This document shows, in pieces, positions 32,363-38,605 of a DNA stretch of 38,605 nucleotides. The translations under genes were made by a program, and so were the position numbers. The notes beneath the pieces were generated by a model. The model worked only from the letters and a program-made list of their open reading frames with translations, was not told the DNA's origin and made no database searches. The DNA comes from an uncultured Candidatus Saccharibacteria bacterium (GTDB taxonomy: Bacteria; Patescibacteriota; Saccharimonadia; Saccharimonadales; Saccharimonadaceae), in assembly GCA_947367795.1 (NCBI GenBank), contig CANBER010000008.1, positions 1 to 38,605 of the forward strand, written 5' to 3'. The stretch's first letter is position 1. Every line of letters starts with the position of its first letter.

Positions 32363-33553
32363 ATGAATATTGTTTTGGGAATTATTATTGGTATCGTCAT
32401 TTTAATGCTGCTCGTGGTTGCTCACGAATTTGGGCATTTCATCATGGCCCGACGCAATGGCGTCAAAGTCCTGGAATTTGGCATTGGCTTCCCGCCCCGA
32501 GCAAAAGCCTGGATCAAAAAGGGCGGCAAGTGGCATAAACTTCCCAAATCTGACTGGGACCAAAAACAGGATTCTACCATTCTTAGTCTCAACTGGCTCC
32601 CGATTGGCGGTTTTTGTAGTATGGATGGCGAATCTGCCGCCGACACCCGCAAGGGCACCTTTGGCGCCGCCAATTTCTGGTCCAAGACCAAAATCCTCTT
32701 CGGCGGCGTCCTGATGAACTGGCTGGTGGCTTTCGTCCTTTTGACCATTCTCGCCTTCACCGGCATGCCCCAGTTCTTAAACAACCAGTTTTATTTGTCT
32801 AATGATGCCAATATCAGCGGCGAAGGCGTCACTGTCCGCGAAGTTATGGCGAACTCTCCTGCCGAGCAGGCGGGATTCCAAACCGGCGATCAGATTCTTG
32901 CGGTCGGTGATACCAAAATCATGTATCCTACCGATGTCACGGCTTATGGCCAAGATCACGCCGGCCAAGAAGTCAAATACCAAATCAAACGCGACAACGA
33001 GACTCAGGACCTTACCGTCAAGCTCAACTCAAGCGATGCGAATTATCTCCTCGGTGTATCGATGTCATTTGGGCAAACCTTTATTCGTTCGACTTGGTCC
33101 GCACCAATTGTCGGGTTCATGACCACCTTGCAACTCACCGGCGAGACTTTCCGCGGTCTTGGAGTCATGATTTGGAACCTTGTTTCGGGCATAGTTAGCC
33201 AGTTCAGCACCGACAGTGTTGTCCGCGAAGCCGGCCAAAGCGCCATTTCCGCCGCGGGAGATTCAGTTTCCGGGCCCATCGGTATCATCGGTACCATTTT
33301 CCCAGCCTTTGCTAGCAGTGGAGTGTCCAACCTCGCCTTTCTCGCCGCCTTGATTTCTGTCTCCCTCGCCTGTATGAATGTCCTACCCATTCCTGCTCTC
33401 GATGGCGGACGTTGGCTCCTTATAGCCATTTACAAGCTCCGCAAAAAACCGCTCAGCAAAGCCACCGAAGAAAAAATCGTTTCCCGTGCTTTCATGGTCC
33501 TGCTCATCCTCATTGCTTTGATTTCAATCCTTGATATCATAAGGTTATTCTAA
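32363..33553 (+). CDS. rseP: Site-2 intramembrane metalloprotease (RseP/M50 family)
   Basis: This zinc intramembrane protease of 396 aa cleaves membrane-embedded substrates such as anti-sigma factors or remnant signal peptides. The first membrane helix carries VVAHEFGHFIMA (HExxH). A PDZ domain lies mid-protein (NSPAEQAGFQTGDQILAVG). A later helix carries MNVLPIPALDGGRW (the NxxPxPxLDG motif with the third ligand). An insertion of about 25 residues (KKGGKWHKLPKSDW) follows the first helix, before LPIGGFCSMDG. ATG 32363 is preferred over GTG 32357, which abuts the -10 box. The stop overlaps the next ATG by one base. Confidence 0.93.
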   Translation: MNIVLGIIIGIVILMLLVVAHEFGHFIMARRNGVKVLEFGIGFPPRAKAWIKKGGKWHKLPKSDWDQKQDSTILSLNWLPIGGFCSMDGESAADTRKGTFGAANFWSKTKILFGGVLMNWLVAFVLLTILAFTGMPQFLNNQFYLSNDANISGEGVTVREVMANSPAEQAGFQTGDQILAVGDTKIMYPTDVTAYGQDHAGQEVKYQIKRDNETQDLTVKLNSSDANYLLGVSMSFGQTFIRSTWSAPIVGFMTTLQLTGETFRGLGVMIWNLVSGIVSQFSTDSVVREAGQSAISAAGDSVSGPIGIIGTIFPAFASSGVSNLAFLAALISVSLACMNVLPIPALDGGRWLLIAIYKLRKKPLSKATEEKIVSRAFMVLLILIALISILDIIRLF

Positions 33554-34347
33554 TGACAAAATCCCAGACATCAGCCAAGCCGAAACCGTCTCCAAAAGCG
33601 CAACCGCCAGCTAAAGTTCAACCCGCGAAGCCCAAGTCATCTCCCACCCGGCCTAAAGTATACTATGCGATCTTCCTCATTGCTTGGGTTGTGCTGTCAA
33701 TGATTATTAGCCAGTCCGTTGTGGGAGCGCCTATGTTTTGGCTTCTAGGTGAGAAGTTTATCCAGCCGCTCTGGACCGGCCTCTATTATCTCCTAAGTTA
33801 CTCTCTCGCTATCGCACTCATCATCTTCGTACCGCCCCGTCTCAGCAAAAAACTTTCCACCACTCCCACAGAGCTTGGCATTGATCGCTGGCCCACTTTC
33901 GTTGATATCGGACTCGCACCGATTGGTTACATCGTTTACATTATGTTAGCTAATTTTCTCACCCAGCTGATGCGATTTTTCCCGTGGTTTAATGCGGATG
34001 AGACTCAGGATGTCGGATTCACCGCCGGCTATCTCTCCGGACCCGAAAAGATCATTGCCATTATCTCGCTCGTAGTAATCGCACCACTCGCCGAAGAGCT
34101 AATCATGCGCGGCTGGCTTTACGGCAAACTCCGTAGCCGCACCAAATGCTGGGTCGCAATCATCCTCACTTCGCTCACTTTTGCCCTCCTCCACGGACAA
34201 TGGAATGTCGGTGTCAGCGTCTTCATGCTCAGTGTCGTACTCTGCAGCTTACGCGAAATTACCGGCACCATTTGGAGCGGAGTATTACTCCACATGCTCT
34301 CAAACGGCATTGCATTCTATCTTTTATACATCGCCGGATTTTATTAA
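33553..34347 (+). CDS. CPBP-family intramembrane metalloprotease
   Basis: This 264-aa polytopic protein of the CPBP (CAAX protease and bacteriocin-processing/Abi) family has all motifs: AEELIMRGWLYG (EExxxR), FALLHGQWN and VLLHMLSNG. The first about 35 residues are a Lys/Pro/Ser/Ala-rich cytoplasmic tail, unusual for the family. The ATG shares a base with the rseP stop, so two intramembrane proteases are co-translated. The substrate is unknown. Family members process prenylated proteins in eukaryotes and bacteriocin or surface precursors in bacteria. Confidence 0.9.
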   Translation: MTKSQTSAKPKPSPKAQPPAKVQPAKPKSSPTRPKVYYAIFLIAWVVLSMIISQSVVGAPMFWLLGEKFIQPLWTGLYYLLSYSLAIALIIFVPPRLSKKLSTTPTELGIDRWPTFVDIGLAPIGYIVYIMLANFLTQLMRFFPWFNADETQDVGFTAGYLSGPEKIIAIISLVVIAPLAEELIMRGWLYGKLRSRTKCWVAIILTSLTFALLHGQWNVGVSVFMLSVVLCSLREITGTIWSGVLLHMLSNGIAFYLLYIAGFY

Positions 34348-34364
34348 GATAACCGGCCAATGCA

Positions 34365-34373
34365 TGGTATAAT
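34365..34373 (+). promoter_or_regulatory. Extended -10 promoter for proS
   Basis: TGG-TATAAT at 34365-34373. The -10 ends 9 nt before ATG 34383. No Shine-Dalgarno. Confidence 0.65.
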
Positions 34374-34382
34374 ATAAATATT

Positions 34383-35630
34383 ATGCGTTTTAGTAAAACT
34401 TTCATCAAAACTCTCCGCTCTGCGCCCAAAGACGAAACCGCCCGTGGTGCTCAGTTTCTTATCCGTGCCGGATACGCCCACAAAGAACTTGCTGGTGTTT
34501 ACGACTATCTGCCCCTAGGTCTCCGAGTCCTCGAGCGCATCAAATCCATCATTCGTGAAGAACTAAACGCTATCGGTTGTGAAGAAGTCCTGATGTCCAC
34601 TCTCCAAAATCCCGACCCCTGGATCAAAACCGATCGCTGGGATATCGAGAAAATGGACATTTGGTTCCGCACTCAGCTCGCTGCCGGTGGGGAATTAGGG
34701 CTTGCCCCCACTCACGAAGAACCGATAACTAATCTACTCAAGTCCTACATCAAAAGTTATAAAGATCTCCCAGTCTACACCTACCAATTCCAAACCAAAT
34801 TCCGCAACGAGCTCCGCGCCAAGTCCGGCATCATGCGTACCCGCGAGTTCATCATGAAAGACCTCTATAGTTTTTCTGCCAGTGACGAAGAACATGAGAC
34901 CTTCTACCATGCTGTCGAACAAGCTTACGCCCGGATTTACACTCGCCTCGGTATCGGCGAGGATACTTATCAAACTTTCGCCAGTGGCGGAGTCTTCTCT
35001 AAGTATAGTCATGAATTCCAGACTCTGACCGACGTCGGCGAGGACACAATCTATTACAATGCAGACCGTTCTGTGGTTTTGAACGAGGAAGTTCTGAATG
35101 ACGAAGTTCTGACAGAGCTCGGCGTCCAGCGCGACGAGCTCGAATCCGCCAAAGCCGCCGAAGTGGGTAATATTTTTACGCTCAAGACCAAATATTCCGC
35201 CCCGCTCGACCTCAGCTTTACTGATCACGATGGTAAGCGTCATCCAGTGCTCATGGGCTGTTACGGAATCGGCGTCTCCCGTATCATGGGTGTGATTGCT
35301 GAAAAATTCGCTGATGAAAAAGGCCTCGTCTGGCCCGAAAGCATCGCACCTTTCAAAGTCTACCTCATCGGCATCGGCGAAAGGGGTATGCAACAAGCTG
35401 AAGCTTGGTATCAAGGCCGCGCAGACTCCATTTTCTTCGATGACCGCGATCTCCGCCCGGGCGAAAAGTTCGCCGATTCTGAACTCATTGGTCTACCTTA
35501 TCGCCTAGTAGTAAGCGACAAAACGCTCGCCGCCGATTCCTGCGAGTTGACCACCCGCGCGACCGGCGAGACCAAAATTTTACCGCTCGCTGAGGGTTTA
35601 CATTTCCTGGAATCAATGATAGACTCTTAA
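34383..35630 (+). CDS. proS: Prolyl-tRNA synthetase, short form without the INS editing domain
   Basis: This class II synthetase of 415 aa charges tRNA(Pro). Motif 1 lies in YDYLPLGLRVLERI, motif 2 in FRNELRAKSGIMRTREFIMKD and motif 3 in GCYGIGVSRIMG. The TxE loop reads LAPTHEEPI. The C-terminal anticodon-binding domain carries FFDDRDLRPGEKFADSELIG. It is of the bacterial type. About 40 residues (221-260) lie between SHEFQTLTDVGED and AAEVGNIF, where E. coli ProRS carries an insertion domain of about 180 residues that deacylates Ala-tRNA(Pro). Editing must then be absent or provided in trans. greA starts 5 nt downstream. Confidence 0.96.
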   Translation: MRFSKTFIKTLRSAPKDETARGAQFLIRAGYAHKELAGVYDYLPLGLRVLERIKSIIREELNAIGCEEVLMSTLQNPDPWIKTDRWDIEKMDIWFRTQLAAGGELGLAPTHEEPITNLLKSYIKSYKDLPVYTYQFQTKFRNELRAKSGIMRTREFIMKDLYSFSASDEEHETFYHAVEQAYARIYTRLGIGEDTYQTFASGGVFSKYSHEFQTLTDVGEDTIYYNADRSVVLNEEVLNDEVLTELGVQRDELESAKAAEVGNIFTLKTKYSAPLDLSFTDHDGKRHPVLMGCYGIGVSRIMGVIAEKFADEKGLVWPESIAPFKVYLIGIGERGMQQAEAWYQGRADSIFFDDRDLRPGEKFADSELIGLPYRLVVSDKTLAADSCELTTRATGETKILPLAEGLHFLESMIDS

Positions 35631-35635
35631 TAGTT

Positions 35636-36079
35636 ATGAAAAAGACAGTTAATCTCACCGCGGCAGGCTATGCCGAATTAGAAAAAGAATTAGCTGAGCT
35701 GATCGCTCAGCGCCCAGCTATTGCCGAGCGTATTGCTACCGCTCGTGCCTTTGGAGATCTCTCCGAAAATCAAGAATACACCGATGCTCGCGCCGAACAA
35801 AAGGACGTCGAAAACCGCATCATCGAGCTCGAGGACATCATCAAAAACGCCAAAATTATCAAAGCCCCCAAAAAAGACACTATCGCCATCGGCTCCACTG
35901 TCGTCATCGATATGGGCGGCAAGGAATTCACCTACACCATGGTCGGCCCGGTCGAGGCCAATCCTCTAGAAGGCAAAATTTCCCACGAATCTCCCATCGG
36001 CAAAGAGCTTTTGGGCCGCAAATCGAGCGAAACTTTTGATTTCAACGGCAAAAAAGTCACCGTTAAAAGCATCAAATAA
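35636..36079 (+). CDS. greA: Transcription elongation factor GreA
   Basis: This transcript-cleavage factor of 147 aa (family about 158) enters the RNA polymerase secondary channel and rescues backtracked complexes. The N-terminal coiled coil has the acidic tip ARAFGDLSENQEYTDA. The C-terminal FKBP-like domain includes VIDMGGKEFTYTMVGPVEA, then SPIGKELLGRKSSE. It follows proS closely with no separate promoter. It is of interest beside the altered beta' active-centre loops in this genome. Confidence 0.95.
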   Translation: MKKTVNLTAAGYAELEKELAELIAQRPAIAERIATARAFGDLSENQEYTDARAEQKDVENRIIELEDIIKNAKIIKAPKKDTIAIGSTVVIDMGGKEFTYTMVGPVEANPLEGKISHESPIGKELLGRKSSETFDFNGKKVTVKSIK

Positions 36080-36117
36080 TCTCTTTCCAGGCCAGTTTAC
36101 GAGTATCCTATCTCTCC

Positions 36118-36146
36118 ATTATATCATACTTATGTTAAAAAGTCAA
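36118..36146 (-). promoter_or_regulatory. Near-consensus minus-strand promoter, antisense to greA
   Basis: On the minus strand, TTGACT (36141-36146), a 17-nt spacer and TATAAT (36118-36123), with TGA before the -10. The initial sequence GGAGAGATAGGAT closely matches the copy at 32297-32325. It points back into greA. Confidence 0.6.
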
Positions 36147-36182
36147 TAAAAACTGGCTTTTTCACCAAATTTAGCCAAAATC

Positions 36183-36191
36183 TGCTATAAT
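36183..36191 (+). promoter_or_regulatory. Extended -10 promoter for lysS
   Basis: TGC-TATAAT at 36183-36191. The -10 ends 6 nt before ATG 36198, again predicting a leaderless mRNA. Confidence 0.7.
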
Positions 36192-36197
36192 ATATCT

Positions 36198-37655
36198 ATG
36201 ACTTTAGATGATTATCGCGACGAAAGACTACGCAAACTCGCCGAAATTCGAGCCCTCGGCATCGATCCCTACCCTGCCAAGTCCCATCGCAACACCAAGA
36301 TCTCGACTATTCTCAATCATTTTGACGAAAAACAAGGCCAAGAAGTCTGTGTGGCTGGTCGCATCACCGCCATTCGTTCTTTTGGTAAAATCGCTTTTAT
36401 TAAAATCCGCGATTATTTTGGCGAAATCCAAATTTTCATGCAAAAATCCGACCAGATTATTCCCGGATATCTCGGTCTGAAACAACTTAAGCTCCTCGAC
36501 ACCGGAGATTTTATTGAGGCTACTGGCCGCGTCGACAAGTCAAGCACCGGCGAAATCTCCGTTTTCGCCGATCAGGTCCGACTTCTCACCAAGAGCCTCC
36601 GCCCACTCCCCGGGTACGACGGCTTCACCAACAAAGAAGAGCGCTACCGTCGCCGCTACGTAGACCTAAATATTAATCCTGAAGTCCGCGAACGCCTCGT
36701 GCGCCGTTCCAAATTCTGGCAGGCCACCCGCGATTTCATGAACGACCATGGCTTCATTGAAATCAACACTCCGGTCCTCGAGAAAACTACCGGCGGTGCC
36801 GATGCCACACCTTTTGTGACTCACATGAACGCCCTAGATGAAGACTATTATCTCAGGATCAGCCAAGAGCTCCCGCTGAAGCGCCTCCTCGGCGGTGGCT
36901 TTGAGAAAGTTTATGATATCGGACCTCGCTTTCGCAACGAGGGCGTCGACGACGAACACCTGCCAGAGCACATTGCCTTCGAAAGTTATGCCGCTTATGA
37001 AAATTACGAAGATGGCATGGATCTTTACGAGGCCATGATCAAATATGTCGCCAAGGAGACTTGGGGGACATTGAAATTCCAGGTCGGCGGTTTCGATATT
37101 GATTTAGACTGCACCTGGCCTCGCATTAAATATGCCGATCTTTTGCACGAAAAATTCGGTATTGATGTCTTTAATCTTGACCGCGCCAAGGCTCTTGAAA
37201 TTCTAAAATCCCACGATAGTCCCGTCGATCCCAAAGTGAGCGACGCTCGGTTGACTGATTATCTCTGGAAAATCATCCGCAAAACTTCCGCCGGACCATA
37301 CTGGCTAGTTGAAGAGCCTCTGAGTCTTAGTCCTTTGGCCAAAGTCAGCGAAGATAATCCCTTGGTCACACAGCGTTTCCACCCGATTATTGCTGGTACC
37401 GAAATGGGTAATGGCTACAGTGAGCTTAACGATCCCTTAGACCAGCTCGACCGATTTAGAGAGCAACAAGCCATGCGCGACGCCGGTGACGACGAAGCCC
37501 AAATGCTCGACATGGACTTCGTCGAAATGCTCGAATACGGTATGCCACCTGCTTGCGGCTGGGGTAACAGCGAACGCAATTTCTGGCTCCTCGAGGGTGT
37601 CAGCGGACGCGAAGCCGTACCGTTTCCAATCATCAAAGATCGCGCTGATCAGTAG
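36198..37655 (+). CDS. lysS: Lysyl-tRNA synthetase, class II
   Basis: This 485-aa synthetase charges tRNA(Lys). An N-terminal OB-fold anticodon domain (VCVAGRITAIRSFGKIAFIKI) is followed by the catalytic core: ERYRRRYVDLNINPEVRE, INTPVLEKTTGGADATPF, and motif 2 FRNEGVDDEHLPEH. The lysine-site segment reads EMGNGYSELNDPLDQ. Motif 3 is divergent: it reads GWGNSERNFW (starting at nt 37557) where the family has GLGIGIDR, keeping the Arg. Motif 2 also departs from the usual HNPEF. Function is still likely given the length and other conserved blocks. The 3' end overlaps tdk by 23 nt, tail to tail. Confidence 0.93.
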   Translation: MTLDDYRDERLRKLAEIRALGIDPYPAKSHRNTKISTILNHFDEKQGQEVCVAGRITAIRSFGKIAFIKIRDYFGEIQIFMQKSDQIIPGYLGLKQLKLLDTGDFIEATGRVDKSSTGEISVFADQVRLLTKSLRPLPGYDGFTNKEERYRRRYVDLNINPEVRERLVRRSKFWQATRDFMNDHGFIEINTPVLEKTTGGADATPFVTHMNALDEDYYLRISQELPLKRLLGGGFEKVYDIGPRFRNEGVDDEHLPEHIAFESYAAYENYEDGMDLYEAMIKYVAKETWGTLKFQVGGFDIDLDCTWPRIKYADLLHEKFGIDVFNLDRAKALEILKSHDSPVDPKVSDARLTDYLWKIIRKTSAGPYWLVEEPLSLSPLAKVSEDNPLVTQRFHPIIAGTEMGNGYSELNDPLDQLDRFREQQAMRDAGDDEAQMLDMDFVEMLEYGMPPACGWGNSERNFWLLEGVSGREAVPFPIIKDRADQ

Positions 37656-38238
37656 ATTCTTCTAAATATTTCAGGTAACATTTCGGGCAAAGTGCACGAT
37701 ATTCAATCTTAGTCTTGCCGTCATCGATCAAAATATCCGGTCCGTCCGTCACTAATTTTCCGTCCAAAAATCTCGTATTCCGCATCGCCCGATGTCCGCA
37801 ATCACAAATCGTCCGAATTTCATCAATTTCTTGGGCGATTTGGAGTAACCGAGTCGCCCCTTCAAATCCGCCGTCTTCTTGTCGAAAATTCAATCTCAAA
37901 CCATAACAAATTACTGGGATATCAAGTTTCACTACCACTAAGTTCAGCTGATCAGCCTGCTCCGGCGTCAAAAACTGCGCTTCATCAATCAAAACACAGC
38001 TCACATTCGCAAACTTATCTTTTACCAGTTCGAATAAGTTCTCCTCTCGCGTGAAAACATAATCCGTCGCCCGCTCAATCCCAATCCTCGACGAAAGTTT
38101 TGTCCCCGCCTTCGTATCAGTCTTCGGTTTCATAATGCAGACCTTCTGCCCCCGTTCACCATAATTATGCGCCACTTGAAGCAGCGCGATCGTCTTCCCG
38201 CAACCCATCGCCCCGTATCTGAAATAAAGCTTTGCCAT
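37633..38238 (-). CDS. tdk: Thymidine kinase (type II)
   Basis: This salvage kinase of 201 aa phosphorylates thymidine to dTMP. Walker A reads GAMGCGKT, the catalytic base lies in LIDEAQFLTPEQADQ, and the zinc-binding lasso region has CDCGHRAMRNTRF and ALCPKCYLKYLE. Cys pairs are intact. The ATG at 38238 has GGAGG (38243-38247), though only 4 nt away. Its 3' end overlaps lysS by 23 nt. Salvage of thymidine fits an organism with reduced nucleotide synthesis. Confidence 0.95.
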   Translation of the reverse strand: MAKLYFRYGAMGCGKTIALLQVAHNYGERGQKVCIMKPKTDTKAGTKLSSRIGIERATDYVFTREENLFELVKDKFANVSCVLIDEAQFLTPEQADQLNLVVVKLDIPVICYGLRLNFRQEDGGFEGATRLLQIAQEIDEIRTICDCGHRAMRNTRFLDGKLVTDGPDILIDDGKTKIEYRALCPKCYLKYLEESTDQRDL

Positions 38239-38258
38239 TTAACCTCCAATTTAAACTA

Positions 38259-38267
38259 ATTATATCA
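38259..38267 (-). promoter_or_regulatory. Extended -10 promoter for tdk
   Basis: On the minus strand, TGA-TATAAT (38259-38267). It gives a short leader containing GGAGG. The -35 region falls inside the hairpin at 38270-38293. Confidence 0.65.
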
Positions 38268-38269
38268 CA

Positions 38270-38293
38270 AAGTAGACCGATCAAGGTCTACTT
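38270..38293 (-). terminator. Hairpin between the surface-protein gene and tdk
   Basis: AAGTAGACC and GGTCTACTT form a perfect 9-bp stem around a 6-nt loop, followed on the minus strand by a short T run (CTTTGTG). It is probably the terminator of the upstream surface-protein gene. Confidence 0.55.
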
Positions 38294-38320
38294 GTGAATG
38301 CATATTATCTACTGACCATC

Positions 38321-38369
38321 ACTATATATAAACTAATAGGCTAGGCAGCGGATGGGGAAACCGGGCCAA
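38321..38369 (-). repeat. 49-bp perfect inverted repeat, right copy
   Basis: Exact reverse complement of 121-169. It covers the last 12 codons, the stop and 12 nt past the stop of the minus-strand surface-protein gene. Confidence 0.9.
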
Positions 38370-38605
38370 TGAGAGTTCGGGCCGTACGACGGGCCGACGC
38401 CAGACGCATCGAAGCGGAGGTTGTACGCGGCAGCAGAAGTAACAGAGGTGAACGCCCCTGAAGCCGAAGACCAGCCGTAACCATTGATGCCGAAGGCCCT
38501 CAGAGCACCGTAGTACAGAGCAACATGCCCACTACGGACGAAGGATAGAGGAGGTGAGGCTATATTATAATTATTACCATCTTGACCAGTACCGGCCACA
38601 TTGCT
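38333..38605 (-). CDS. FISUMP-like surface protein, C-terminal fragment
   Basis: An open frame enters from the right edge and ends at TAG (38333-38335), giving about 90 residues. The pattern GYGWSSASGAF, then AAYNLRFDASGVGPSYG and HWPGFPIRCLAY, is close to the FISUMP domain layout (GYYWSS...AYxLxFxSSGVxPS...GFSVRC). This is the clearest support for assigning the family to both fragments. The N-terminus and any signal peptide lie outside the window. tdk follows downstream after a hairpin. It is a paralog of the fragment at 2-157 and the source family of the decayed tail at 154-240. Confidence 0.65.
   Translation of the reverse strand, partial: SNVAGTGQDGNNYNIASPPLSFVRSGHVALYYGALRAFGINGYGWSSASGAFTSVTSAAAYNLRFDASGVGPSYGPNSHWPGFPIRCLAY

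Noticed and set aside
34383-35630. Assembly deletion as the reason for the short ProRS
   Set aside because: The linker joins conserved blocks in frame without a scar, and editing-domain-free bacterial ProRS forms are known.
1-38605. Alternative genetic code (TGA as Gly or Trp) as in some other CPR phyla
   Set aside because: TGA terminates several genes at the expected place (11501-13144, 25271-28600, 28690-28983, and tdk) and no conserved Gly position is read from TGA.

Overview
The window is a compact, gene-dense bacterial segment. It carries transcription and translation housekeeping genes, several membrane and repair genes, and a fragment of a repeated surface-protein family at each end. 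The standard code applies: TAA, TAG and TGA all act as stops. GatCAB, a type-B L31, small proteins with lysine-rich tails, many overlapping genes and the loss of neighbours from otherwise conserved clusters point to a Patescibacteria/CPR organism, most likely Candidatus Saccharibacteria (TM7). That assignment is inferred from gene content and protein character, not from a database search.

Layout. 1-414: C-terminus of a FISUMP-like surface protein (+), a decayed minus-strand copy of the same tail, the rpoB promoter and a possible 30-codon leader peptide. 415-7681: rpoB-rpoC, then a terminator and two AT-rich palindromes. 7927-13144: gatC-gatA-(membrane HEPN-like protein)-gatB-(UvrD/HelD-like helicase), overlapping tail to tail with a minus-strand acyltransferase-like membrane protein (13086-14240). 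14448-16550: fusA. 16612-23883: rmuC, a CmpB-like membrane protein, a DHH phosphoesterase, an alpha/beta hydrolase, cysS and a MacB/FtsX-type ABC pair. 23920-28600: an RNA m5U methyltransferase and a large helicase-nuclease. 28690-30956: a small zinc-ribbon protein, rpmE2 and rpsB-tsf. 31017-35630: frr, uppS, a site-2 protease, a CPBP protease and proS. 35636-38238: greA, lysS and tdk (-). 38333-38605: C-terminus of a second FISUMP-like surface protein (-). No tRNA, rRNA, CRISPR array or insertion sequence was seen. The only stretch near 300 bases without an established gene is 158-414; its contents are described.

How it works together. The genes cover RNA polymerase and its cleavage factor, elongation, ribosome recycling, transamidation and aminoacylation. 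They also include polyprenyl carrier synthesis, intramembrane proteolysis and DNA repair. Regulation looks minimal. Many transcription units start from an extended -10 (TGnTATAAT) placed 6-10 nt before the ATG, which implies leaderless mRNAs. Other units (rpoB, fusA, rpsB, the zinc-ribbon gene, tdk) have leaders with Shine-Dalgarno sites.

Most notable: (i) a perfect 49-bp inverted repeat at the two ends, covering the 3' ends of two surface-protein genes plus a third decayed copy; (ii) a beta' subunit that has lost the cysteines of both zinc sites and carries altered trigger-loop and F-loop motifs; (iii) an EF-G whose guanine-specificity motif reads NKIN instead of NKxD; (iv) a membrane-anchored HEPN-like protein inside the gat operon; (v) two near-consensus minus-strand promoters with a shared initial transcribed sequence, antisense to uppS and greA.
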